From Bacillota bacterium (lineage in GTDB: Bacteria; Bacillota_B; Desulfitobacteriia; Desulfitobacteriales; Desulfitobacteriaceae), in the NCBI GenBank assembly GCA_021779415.1, contig JAJYAS010000204.1, positions 1 to 6,495 of the forward strand: 6,495 bases of DNA, read 5' to 3'. Shown one piece after another: positions 1-6,062 of this stretch; position 1 is the stretch's first letter; the number at the start of each line of letters is the position of its first letter. The translations under genes and the position numbers were made by a program. The notes below the pieces were generated by a model that was not told the origin of the DNA, made no database searches, and was given only the letters and a program-made list of their open reading frames with translations.

Positions 1-126
1 TTGAGTAAAGCCCATTCTAGCTATATTTTGACACCGATTATGGTAGGAGCAGTAATATTAGTCATCATTGGACTTTTTGTCAATAACATATCCCCTAATA
101 GGAACTACCCAAGGTATTGGTATTAA
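1..126 (+). CDS. HPP family integral membrane protein, C-terminal fragment
   Basis: This is an open frame from the window edge to the TAA at 124-126, giving 41 residues of the C-terminus only. The visible part is one hydrophobic membrane segment (about residues 9-28, TPIMVGAVILVIIGLFV) followed by NNISPNRNYPRYWY. A last helix followed by 'NN.sP.r.YP.YW' is the typical ending of HPP-family proteins (four-helix membrane proteins named for an upstream His-Pro-Pro motif, not visible here). Some cyanobacterial and chloroplast members transport nitrite; the substrate of this one is unknown. The in-frame TTG at position 1 is almost certainly internal, because the family is much longer. The stress-protein gene starts 42 bases downstream with no terminator between, so the two are probably co-transcribed. 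Confidence 0.78.
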   Translation: MSKAHSSYILTPIMVGAVILVIIGLFVNNISPNRNYPRYWY

Positions 127-168
127 GAAATTAGAGATTTTGATTCATGATAAAAGGAGGCGAGTACA

Positions 169-594
169 ATGTTTGAGACTATTTTGGTTCCTACCGACGC
201 TTCAGAACCAGCACAGCGTGCTTTAATAATCGCCTTAGAATTGGCGAAGGAGTTCGGTTCACGAATTGTCCTATTACATGTGGTCTATACACCGGAAGCA
301 ATGGGTTATACCCTTTCGAGCGGAATATCCGTACCTCAAGAAGAAATCAGCATATACGGAAAAGAGGCTTTGGCGGCATCAACACTTGGAATAGACACAG
401 GGAATGTACCTATTGAGAAAAAACAAAGAGCTGGGCATCCGGGATTAGCCATTCTTGAAGAGATTGAAAACGGGAAAATTGACCTGGTTGTAATGGGGAA
501 TAGGGGGTACGGGCCTATTGCTGGAGCTCTGCTAGGGAGTGTTAGTCAGCGGATTCTAACCAAAGCGGAGTGTCCTGTCATGATTGTTAAATAA
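169..594 (+). CDS. Universal stress protein (UspA family, ATP-binding type)
   Basis: This is a single-domain Usp protein of 141 residues, the usual length for the family. The N-terminus FETILVPTDASEPAQRA gives the first beta strand and the conserved Asp10 that contacts the nucleotide. The C-terminal loop fits the ATP-binding signature G-x2-G-x9-G-S: Gly110, Gly113, Gly123 and Ser124. ATP binding, as in the MJ0577 subgroup, is therefore likely, as opposed to the non-binding E. coli UspA type. Such proteins are cytoplasmic dimers linked to starvation, redox or energy stress; the exact role here is unknown. A strong ribosome binding site (AAAGGAGG, 153-160) lies 8 bases before the ATG. The gene ends with three consecutive in-frame TAA codons (592-600). 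It follows the HPP gene closely, so it may serve that membrane protein or respond with it; this is inference. Confidence 0.93.
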   Translation: MFETILVPTDASEPAQRALIIALELAKEFGSRIVLLHVVYTPEAMGYTLSSGISVPQEEISIYGKEALAASTLGIDTGNVPIEKKQRAGHPGLAILEEIENGKIDLVVMGNRGYGPIAGALLGSVSQRILTKAECPVMIVK

Positions 595-660
595 TAATAA
601 TCAGTAGGAACTATGCTCAACAAGAGCTTTCGTAGACAAAATAGAAAGGGGGTAAGCATA

Positions 661-1671
661 ATGATTCCAGGTCAAGCTTTAACGACAGCCATGGGCATTT
701 TGCCGCATACTAATTTACATGATGCACAGAAGTTAGCACTCAGTTTAGATATTCCCTTTTGGCCCCAATTACCTCACTTCCGGTTCAAAGAAGATATGTA
801 TGCGCAATTTGCAGAACATTTCCCAGGAATGATTGTTGACGAAATTAAAAAAAGTCTCTTCTTTTCCCACGAACGGTTTACGCAGGAAATTGATGAATAC
901 CTTGAACAAAGTGTCATCCCTGACCACTTTGCCTTGGCCGAAGAATCTTCTGCAGCGTTTAGTGGATTTTTGTCGACGAACCTTTCCTCATATCCCATGG
1001 TGCATGGGCAGACGGTTGGACCGATTAGTTTTGGGCTTAAAATATGTGATGAAGAACGTAAACCCATGATTTATAATGATTTTGTTCGGGAAATTTTATA
1101 CGACTTTCTCCAGCACAAGATAACTTGGCAATATAACCAGTTAAAACAAGTTCATCCGAACCCCTTTGTTTGGTTGGATGAACCAGGTTTGGAAATGATT
1201 TTCAATTCACTCAGTGCCTATACGTATGAAGTGGCTCAAGTTGAATACCGGGCTTTTTTGTCGAAACTACCCGGCCCTAAGGGGGTTCATCTATGTGGTA
1301 ATCCTGATTGGTCGTTTCTCTTAAACGCAAACCTCAATATCCTCTCAGTCGATGCTTTCAGTTGGGGACACATCTTGGTGCGTTATGTCGATGAAGTAAA
1401 GGAGTTCTTAAGACGCGGGGGGATTATTTCCTGGGGGATCATTCCTACATTGACAAGCGAGTTATCTTCGGAAACTGCCGATTCTCTCACAGGTCGTCTG
1501 CTCCAATTATGGAAGTTTCTCAATCAACATGGGTTGGATGATGATATATTATTTGACCGTTCTTGGTTAGCCCCCTCGCGTTGTTGCCTTATTAATGGGG
1601 ATGGAACTGCGAGTATCGATCACTCATATACCTTATTGCGAGAAGTTTCCCAAATTCTCCGTACACGTTAA
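661..1671 (+). CDS. MetE C-terminal-domain-like methyltransferase (UROD/MetE superfamily)
   Basis: The protein is 336 residues and resembles only the catalytic C-terminal half of cobalamin-independent methionine synthase, a zinc TIM barrel that moves a methyl group to a thiol. Residues are counted from 661. TTAMGILPHTN near the start and DIPFWPQLP (about 29-37) are family-like. Asp173-Glu174-Pro175 (WLDEPGL) matches the MetE 'IDEPAL' substrate loop. His210-x-Cys212 and Cys308/Cys309 (LAPSRCCL) match zinc ligands His641, Cys643 and Cys726 of E. coli MetE. The Glu665 position is Asp231 (ILSVDAF). Lacking the N-terminal MetE half, it cannot be a classical folate-dependent MetE. Alternatives are a corrinoid-dependent 'core' methionine synthase or a methylcobalamin:thiol methyltransferase. 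The frame also opens at an ATG at 613, but only AGGA stands 3 bases before it. AGAAAGGGGG (642-651) sits 9 bases before 661, where the conserved sequence begins, so 661 is preferred. The gene starts 66 bases after the stress-protein gene. Confidence 0.8.
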   Translation: MIPGQALTTAMGILPHTNLHDAQKLALSLDIPFWPQLPHFRFKEDMYAQFAEHFPGMIVDEIKKSLFFSHERFTQEIDEYLEQSVIPDHFALAEESSAAFSGFLSTNLSSYPMVHGQTVGPISFGLKICDEERKPMIYNDFVREILYDFLQHKITWQYNQLKQVHPNPFVWLDEPGLEMIFNSLSAYTYEVAQVEYRAFLSKLPGPKGVHLCGNPDWSFLLNANLNILSVDAFSWGHILVRYVDEVKEFLRRGGIISWGIIPTLTSELSSETADSLTGRLLQLWKFLNQHGLDDDILFDRSWLAPSRCCLINGDGTASIDHSYTLLREVSQILRTR

Positions 1672-1693
1672 ATTAGAGCTATGAGTTTATTTA

Positions 1694-1743
1694 ATAGAGA
1701 AACAATGCTGAAAGCTGTAAGGCTTTCAGCATTGTTTCTCTAT
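1694..1743. terminator. Perfect 22-bp hairpin, probable bidirectional terminator
   Basis: The left arm at 1694-1715 pairs without mismatch to the right arm at 1722-1743, with a 6-base loop (TGTAAG). It lies 22 bases after the stop of the MetE-like gene and 14 bases beyond the stop of the convergent Uma2 reading frame, the expected place for a shared terminator. The arms carry T-rich stretches on the exit side in both directions (for example GTTTCTCTAT), but no long uninterrupted T tract follows on either strand. Confidence 0.75.
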
Positions 1744-1757
1744 AATGGTATCATCTG

Positions 1758-2338
1758 TCAATACTCCTGGAATATTTCATCTAAATCAATACTTATGGAT
1801 TTAGATGTCTCAGCTTGGATGATATCAGTTTCGCAATAGATGTCCGGTCGACCGTACTTCCCTTCCTTGTCCAAACTAAAAGCTACGACAGTTTTTTGTT
1901 CTGGGTAGATCATCCAATATTGATTAACACCCGCTTTCTCATAAAGGTGAAATTTCTCCTTTATGTCTTTACGTAGAGTGACGGGGATGTCACCTCGATA
2001 ATGAGATCAGGGCCACCAAGGCATCCTCGGCTATCCAACTTATGTCGATCGCAGATGATTGCTAGATCCGGTTGTACGACAGTAAAGATATCTTCATTAC
2101 TGTCTTTCTCTGGCAATCTTACATCAAAAGGGGCACCAAAAACTTGGCAAGGACTGTCTTTGAGGGCGTTGTAGAATACTGCAATGAGCGTAGAAACAAT
2201 TTTATGGTGTTGTGTGGATGGAGCAGGAGTCATATTATAAGGGATTCCGTTAATGAGCTCCCAGTGTTCTTCTTCTGGCCAAGTAAGATAGTCAATATAA
2301 GTAAATTTACGGTCGAGATTCTGTTCAGGTTGGCTCAT
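1758..2338 (-). pseudogene. Uma2 family (DUF820) putative endonuclease, frameshifted
   Basis: Read on the minus strand, the first frame (2338 to 1961) gives 125 residues: FTYIDYLTWPEEEHWELINGI, then PDLAII (90-95) and PDLIIEVTSPS (110-120). These are the two conserved PD-(D/E)xK-fold acidic segments of the Uma2 family (Asp91, Asp111, Glu115). Right after Ser120 the frame drifts to LYVKT and stops. Another frame takes over at 1979 (TLRKDIKEKFHLYEKAGVNQ, then YWMIYPE) and runs to the TGA at 1760-1758, supplying the missing C-terminus. Joined, the product is about 193 residues, normal for Uma2, so one base appears lost near 1979-1984. No classic slippery heptamer is visible, which favours mutation or a sequencing error over programmed frameshifting. 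The start is supported by GAGGTGAT (complement of 2347-2354), 8 bases before the ATG. Uma2 proteins are abundant in cyanobacteria and Firmicutes and their role is poorly defined. The gene is divergent from the helicase operon and there is no sign of shared function. Confidence 0.85.
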
Positions 2339-2402
2339 CCAGCATCATCACCTCTCGAAGTAGATTAATAGTTCTATCTAGTACTGAGAGCCACGCAAGA
2401 TA

Positions 2403-2434
2403 AGCATTGGGCATGATCTAGAGTGCCCAATGCT
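2403..2434. repeat. 11-bp inverted repeat upstream of the XPB operon
   Basis: AGCATTGGGCA (2403-2413) is the exact reverse complement of TGCCCAATGCT (2424-2434), with a 10-base spacer. It lies in the 154-base gap between the divergent Uma2 and helicase genes, and its right arm covers the place where the helicase -35 element should be. It has no T tract on either side, and no gene ends here on either strand, so an operator or a structured leader element is more likely than a terminator. Confidence 0.6.
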
Positions 2435-2451
2435 GCTTCATATGCTATAAT
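2423..2451 (+). promoter_or_regulatory. Extended -10 promoter of the XPB helicase operon
   Basis: TATAAT at 2446-2451 is a perfect -10 hexamer, and TG at 2443-2444 gives the extended -10 form TGnTATAAT. At 17-bp spacing the -35 position (2423-2428, GTGCCC) is poor, which fits reliance on the extended -10 or on an activator. The predicted transcript starts near 2458, leaving a leader of about 35 bases before the ATG. The overlap of the -35 region with the inverted repeat suggests regulation; this is inference. Confidence 0.65.
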
Positions 2452-2492
2452 GACAACAAAAAAACTCATATAGTCGAATTAAGGAGATTTCT

Positions 2493-4202
2493 ATGCCAGC
2501 CATAACCAACCCTGTGATCGTCCAAAGTGATCGTTCAGTTCTCTTAGAAGTACAGAATCCTCTGTTTGAAGAAGCGCGTGATACCTTAGCAATCTTTGCT
2601 GAATTGGAAAAAAGCCCTGAGTACATGCATACTTATCGCATTACCCCCTTATCCTTATGGAATGCTGCTTCTAGTGGGATTGCTGTTTCTGACGTCTTAA
2701 CTGGGTTAGAGCACTACAGCAAATTTCCTCTGCCCGAAGCGGTGCGCACGGAAATCCAGCAACTCATGGGCCGCTATGGCTTAGTCAAGTTAATTCGAGA
2801 CGGAGAGAAGCTCTGTCTGGTCGCGGAGGACCCGGTGATCTTGTTGGAAATTATCCGTCACAAAGAAGTCAAGCTCTTGCTGGCCTTCGGAGAAAGGGAA
2901 AGAAACAACGATTCCCCAGACCCGTTATTAAAGCGAGTCGAGATAAACCCCGAGGCCCGGGGTCAATTAAAGCAACTTCTCATGAAACTCTTTTACCCTG
3001 TTGAAGACTTAGCGGGTTATAGCGAGGGTACCCCTTTGCCGATCGCTTGGCGTACTGAAAAGCCCGAGGGTGATCCGTTTGCTCTGCGCTCGTACCAGCA
3101 AGAGGCCGTCGCAACCTTCCATCAGCAAGGGTCGGTACGCGGAGGTAGTGGAGTTTTAGTCTTGCCTTGCGGGGCGGGGAAGACGGTGATCGGCATGGGT
3201 GTAATGGCAGAATTACAGTGCGAGACGCTGATTCTGACCACTAATAATAGTGCCGTCAAACAGTGGCTGCGCGAATTGGAGGATAAGACCACCTTAGTTT
3301 CAACGCAGATGGGGGAGTATACCGGTGAGAAAAAAGAGATCTGTCCGGTCACGGTAGCCACTTACCAGATTCTCACGCACCGCTCGACCACAACAGGTGA
3401 GTTCAGTCATTTTCACCTCTTTAATGAAAAAAACTGGGGTTTGATTATTTATGATGAGGTGCATCTTTTACCGGCACCTGTTTTTCGCGCAACTGCCGAT
3501 TTGCAGGCCAAACGCCGCTTGGGCCTGACGGCGACCTTAGTTCGCGAAGATGGCAAGGAAGAAGAGGTCTTTAGCCTCATCGGACCCAAGAAGGTGGATG
3601 TTTCTTGGCGGCTCTTGGAAGCTCAAGGCTGGATTGCCACCGCAGTGTGCACAGAGTGGCGAATCTCAATGAGTCCATCTCGTCGCATGGACTATGCCTT
3701 AGCGGAAGAACGGGAAAAATTTCGGTTGGCAGCGGAAAACCCGCGCAAGCTGGAGCGGGTGTTTCAGCTGATGGAGCAGCACAAGGAAGACCTGGTGCTG
3801 GTGATTGGACAGTATGTGCGTCAACTCGAAATGCTGGCTCGTGAGCTAAATGCCCCTTTAATCACAGGAAGAACTCCGCAACATGAACGAGATCGCCTCT
3901 ATGAAGAGTTTCGTAGCGGTCGCTTGCGGAGCTTAGTGGTTTCCAAAGTGGCCAACTTTGCCATTGATTTGCCGGATGCCAACGTGGCGATTCAAGTCTC
4001 TGGAACGTTTGGTTCTCGCCAGGAAGAAGCGCAAAGGCTAGGTCGAATCTTACGTCCAAAGCAAGGCGACAGTAAGGCCTATTTCTATAGCTTAGTATCT
4101 AAAGACACCAAGGAACAGGAGTTTGCAATGCACCGTCAACTTTTCCTTACGGAACAAGGGTACGCTTATAAGATCATGATCGAGGAGGATTTGGAGAAAT
4201 GA
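2493..4202 (+). CDS. xpb: XPB/Rad25-type superfamily 2 DNA helicase
   Basis: This 569-residue ATP-dependent 3'-5' type helicase is the bacterial relative of eukaryotic XPB/ERCC3, known in mycobacteria as Rv0861c. Residues 1 to about 115 form the XPB-associated N-terminal domain (IVQSDRSVLLEV, then SPEYMHTYRITPLSLWNAAS). The helicase core follows: LRSYQ (198-202), Walker A PCGAGKT (225-231, Lys230), DEVH box (321-324), motif III LTAT (345-348), the XPB hallmark RED (351-353) followed by the thumb-like VFSLIGPKK region, and motif VI QRLGRILR (514-521) with the arginine finger. All core catalytic residues are present, so it should be active. It acts on DNA, presumably in repair or remodelling, since bacteria lack TFIIH. 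AAGGAG at 2481-2486 is 6 bases before the ATG. Its stop codon overlaps the start of the next gene by ATGA, implying translational coupling. Confidence 0.95.
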   Translation: MPAITNPVIVQSDRSVLLEVQNPLFEEARDTLAIFAELEKSPEYMHTYRITPLSLWNAASSGIAVSDVLTGLEHYSKFPLPEAVRTEIQQLMGRYGLVKLIRDGEKLCLVAEDPVILLEIIRHKEVKLLLAFGERERNNDSPDPLLKRVEINPEARGQLKQLLMKLFYPVEDLAGYSEGTPLPIAWRTEKPEGDPFALRSYQQEAVATFHQQGSVRGGSGVLVLPCGAGKTVIGMGVMAELQCETLILTTNNSAVKQWLRELEDKTTLVSTQMGEYTGEKKEICPVTVATYQILTHRSTTTGEFSHFHLFNEKNWGLIIYDEVHLLPAPVFRATADLQAKRRLGLTATLVREDGKEEEVFSLIGPKKVDVSWRLLEAQGWIATAVCTEWRISMSPSRRMDYALAEEREKFRLAAENPRKLERVFQLMEQHKEDLVLVIGQYVRQLEMLARELNAPLITGRTPQHERDRLYEEFRSGRLRSLVVSKVANFAIDLPDANVAIQVSGTFGSRQEEAQRLGRILRPKQGDSKAYFYSLVSKDTKEQEFAMHRQLFLTEQGYAYKIMIEEDLEK

Positions 4203-5809
4203 AGGAACCAACTCCCAAGTTTAGACCAGTGTTTGGCACGAAAGCTTTAGAAATTGTCCCTCCCGCAACGAACGCGACCCATCAAACATCGACCGCTAAA
4301 GATCCGCTCAAAGTGGGCTCTGCTCTGAAGAAGCTTAAGCCCACGGCTTGGTCTGATTATTTCGCCAAGTTGAACTCAACCGAACGAATTCTCCTGGGGT
4401 ATATCGTTTACCGTCAACCTGAAGACTTGGGGCTGAATGACTTTTACAATTATAACTCAGAAAGGCTTAGTTTATTGGATCAGGATCTACCCGATCTTGA
4501 CTATGGCAAGATAGAAAGCCTACTGACCCGGTGGAAAAAGGTTGGCCTCTTGGAGACGGGACGTTCGTATTATTCGTACCGTCTTACGGAAGGGGTACCG
4601 GAAGCATACTGGCAGTGGTTAGGTAAGCAGGCATCACAAGAGAGCTTCGGCTTCGAACCGGAAACGATCTACCCCTCACATTTAGCAGGCACCTTGGATA
4701 ACCTTCTTAATTTGCTGGTGATGATCGATCACGGAGAGGTTTTGGTGACTCGCACCCGTGAGATTAACAAACATTCTATGAAGCGCATCTGGGCATTCTT
4801 GACTAAGCCCGTTGGGGCACCAGAGCTTTTTAATCAGGAAAGCTATTTATACTGGTTGTTGAGCGTTGTTCAGATGCTTAAACTGATTGGTTCAAAAGGG
4901 GATCATTTGGTTTTGTCAGCGTCCGGTAAAGCCCTACCCAAAAAAATTCGAGTGGAAGACTTACTTTGTACAATCTATCCATCTCACCTTCGCTCCATTT
5001 CCCTGAAAGGGTTTTACTTAATATTACCGATCTTGGACCGCTGTACTGAGTGGAAAAGCTGGGCTCAGCTGGTGAGTAGTGTAATTCCTGATGAGAAAGT
5101 GGGTAACTTAGTCAGTCGGGAGCGGGTGATCAGTATGCTGGACCCCCTACGATTTATCGGGCTCCTGGATTGGGGCAAGTATAAGGGCGATATCCTAGTG
5201 CGGGCAACTCCTCTGGGTCAGTTTTTGTTTCCAAAGTTGTTACGTGGGCAGAAGCTTGCAGAGTATAGCAGCGAAATTAAGCTTCTGACCGACCAAGCCT
5301 ACTCGATGGAGGGGCCAGATACGGCCTATGTCCAACCAAACTTCGAAATTTTAGTGCCGCATTCGGCGTCTTGGGCGGTACGCTGGGAGCTAGGCCAATT
5401 CGCTGTGCTCGAGCAGCAGGACCAGATGCTGAAATATCGGTTGGACAAGACGTACCTCTTGAATGCGCTCAAACGCGGTCTACCGGCGGGAGATGTCATA
5501 AACCTGCTCACCAAGCTAAGCCCGTATCCATTGCAGGAAAACCTCGTGATCACAATCCAACAATGGATCGAATCCTATGGTCAAGTTACGTTTCTGAAAC
5601 TCAGTCTCTTAGAATGCGCCACACCTGAACAGGCAGCCTCTATTGCTTCGGCCCGTAAATACAAGGAGTATGTACTCGGATTATACAGTCCCACGGCGGT
5701 GATCATCCGCGAACCGGAAAAACTGCGCAAGCTCTTGGAGAAACAAGGTATCTATCCTTTACCAGGTATGCTGGATGGCGAGGGAGTCGCGGAACGCAAA
5801 GGAATGTGA
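4199..5809 (+). CDS. XPB-partner protein with helicase-associated (Helicase_C_3-type) domain
   Basis: This 536-residue cytoplasmic protein has no signal peptide, membrane segment, Walker motif or nuclease motif that I can recognise. Residues 1 to about 45 are Pro/Thr/Lys-rich and probably disordered. About 50-370 is helical, with winged-helix-like stretches such as IESLLTRWKKVGLLETG followed by SYYSYRLTEG (inference). About 377-465 is a clear XPB/Ssl2 N-terminal-type domain: YVQPNFEILVP (377-387), KYRLDKTYLLNALKRGL (412-428), SPYPLQENLVITIQQWI (441-457), SYGQV (459-463). The same domain opens the helicase encoded just upstream. The gene overlaps the helicase by 4 bases, and its ribosome binding site GAGGAGGA (4182-4189) lies inside the helicase gene, so the two are made together. 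Mycobacteria have the same pairing (Rv0861c/Rv0862c). Archaeal XPB instead pairs with the nuclease Bax1, which this does not resemble at motif level. A DNA-binding or regulatory subunit of the helicase is the best guess; the activity is unknown. Confidence 0.85.
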   Translation: MKEPTPKFRPVFGTKALEIVPPATNATHQTSTAKDPLKVGSALKKLKPTAWSDYFAKLNSTERILLGYIVYRQPEDLGLNDFYNYNSERLSLLDQDLPDLDYGKIESLLTRWKKVGLLETGRSYYSYRLTEGVPEAYWQWLGKQASQESFGFEPETIYPSHLAGTLDNLLNLLVMIDHGEVLVTRTREINKHSMKRIWAFLTKPVGAPELFNQESYLYWLLSVVQMLKLIGSKGDHLVLSASGKALPKKIRVEDLLCTIYPSHLRSISLKGFYLILPILDRCTEWKSWAQLVSSVIPDEKVGNLVSRERVISMLDPLRFIGLLDWGKYKGDILVRATPLGQFLFPKLLRGQKLAEYSSEIKLLTDQAYSMEGPDTAYVQPNFEILVPHSASWAVRWELGQFAVLEQQDQMLKYRLDKTYLLNALKRGLPAGDVINLLTKLSPYPLQENLVITIQQWIESYGQVTFLKLSLLECATPEQAASIASARKYKEYVLGLYSPTAVIIREPEKLRKLLEKQGIYPLPGMLDGEGVAERKGM

Positions 5810-5828
5810 AACGGGCTGACGTAATGCC

Positions 5829-5845
5829 TTGGTGCCTGACACCAA
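5829..5845. repeat. Small REP-like palindrome
   Basis: TTGGTGCCTGACACCAA pairs 6 bases on each side around a 5-base centre. The core GGTGCCTGACACC resembles a short palindrome I recall as dispersed in many Firmicute genomes, often linked to IS200-like/RAYT transposases. That link is from memory and needs a search. It lies 19 bases after the end of the XPB partner gene and before the operon's terminator. Confidence 0.45.
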
Positions 5846-5859
5846 CTTATTAACTTATT
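5844..5859. repeat. 8-bp tandem duplication
   Basis: AACTTATT occurs twice in direct tandem (5844-5851 and 5852-5859), starting at the edge of the preceding palindrome. It could be a replication slip or the scar of a past insertion and excision. With only 16 bases it may also be chance in AT-rich DNA. Confidence 0.4.
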
Positions 5860-5911
5860 GGCTAAGATTACAGCCTTGACAGGGGCATCGAAATTCCTTT
5901 ACAGTTCTAAC

Positions 5912-5940
5912 GCCAGATCAATTTTGATCTGGCTGTTTTT
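5912..5940 (+). terminator. Rho-independent terminator of the XPB operon
   Basis: GCCAGATCA (5912-5920) pairs with TGATCTGGC (5925-5933) around the loop ATTT, and the stem is followed by TGTTTTT (5934-5940). This is a standard intrinsic terminator, 102 bases after the stop of the XPB partner gene. It ends the operon and insulates the next promoter. Confidence 0.85.
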
Positions 5941-5958
5941 ATATTTACCATTAACCAT

Positions 5959-6009
5959 CAATAAATATTTATTGTTTATCAATAAATATTTATTGATAAA
6001 TGTTTATTC
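5959..6009. promoter_or_regulatory. Cluster of AT-rich palindromes, probable repressor operator
   Basis: CAATAAATATTTATTG (5959-5974) is a perfect 16-bp palindrome. The same 16 bases recur at 5980-5995 as the core of a longer perfect palindrome of 26 bases (5975-6000). The two centres are 21 bp apart, about two helical turns, so dimers bound at both would lie on one face of the DNA. A third, imperfect copy (5994-6009, 12 of 16 positions matching) is centred 14 bp further on. The second site contains part of the downstream -35 hexamer and the third fills most of the space between -35 and -10. This is the arrangement expected of a repressor operator for the DUF2975 gene. The regulator is not in the window. 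Confidence 0.75.
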
Positions 6010-6021
6010 TTCATTTATACT
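5993..6021 (+). promoter_or_regulatory. Sigma-A-type promoter of the DUF2975 gene
   Basis: TTGATA (5993-5998) and TATACT (6016-6021) each match the consensus hexamers at five of six positions and are separated by the ideal 17 bases. Transcription should begin near 6028, shortly before the ribosome binding site AAAGGAGGA (6042-6050). The promoter is overlapped by the palindrome cluster, so bound repressor would block RNA polymerase. Confidence 0.8.
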
Positions 6022-6062
6022 GTAAAGAGGAAGGATGCTATAAAGGAGGACTCGGTATTCGC

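Noticed and set aside
613..660. Upstream ATG extension of the MetE-like protein by 16 residues
   Set aside because: It has only a weak AGGA 3 bases before the ATG, and the added residues (KSFRRQNRKG) look like translated leader. The strong site at 642-651 serves the ATG at 661.
774..1067. 97-residue minus-strand open frame
   Set aside because: It lies wholly inside the MetE-like gene, has no ribosome binding site or recognisable motif, and reads as a shadow frame.
833..1069. 78-residue plus-strand open frame
   Set aside because: It is a shifted frame of the well-supported MetE-like gene with no family features.
1961..2338. Uma2 frame taken as a complete 125-residue gene
   Set aside because: It stops just after the conserved SPS motif and the remaining family sequence continues in another frame to 1758, so it is annotated as one frameshifted gene.
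2072..2368. 98-residue plus-strand open frame
   Set aside because: It is antisense to the Uma2 gene, whose protein matches a known family across the same bases.
2438..2626. 62-residue minus-strand open frame
   Set aside because: It overlaps the helicase promoter, ribosome binding site and N-terminal domain and has no credible start context.
3605..3844. 79-residue plus-strand open frame within the helicase
   Set aside because: It has shadow composition in a GC-richer part of the helicase gene. The other short frames at 3122-3361, 3862-4059, 5326-5553 and 5371-5628 are rejected for the same reason.
5959..6009. Possible CRISPR-like or origin-like repeat array
   Set aside because: The units are palindromes with almost no spacer, only two or three copies, overlapping a clear promoter. 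There are no unique spacers, DnaA boxes or replication genes nearby.
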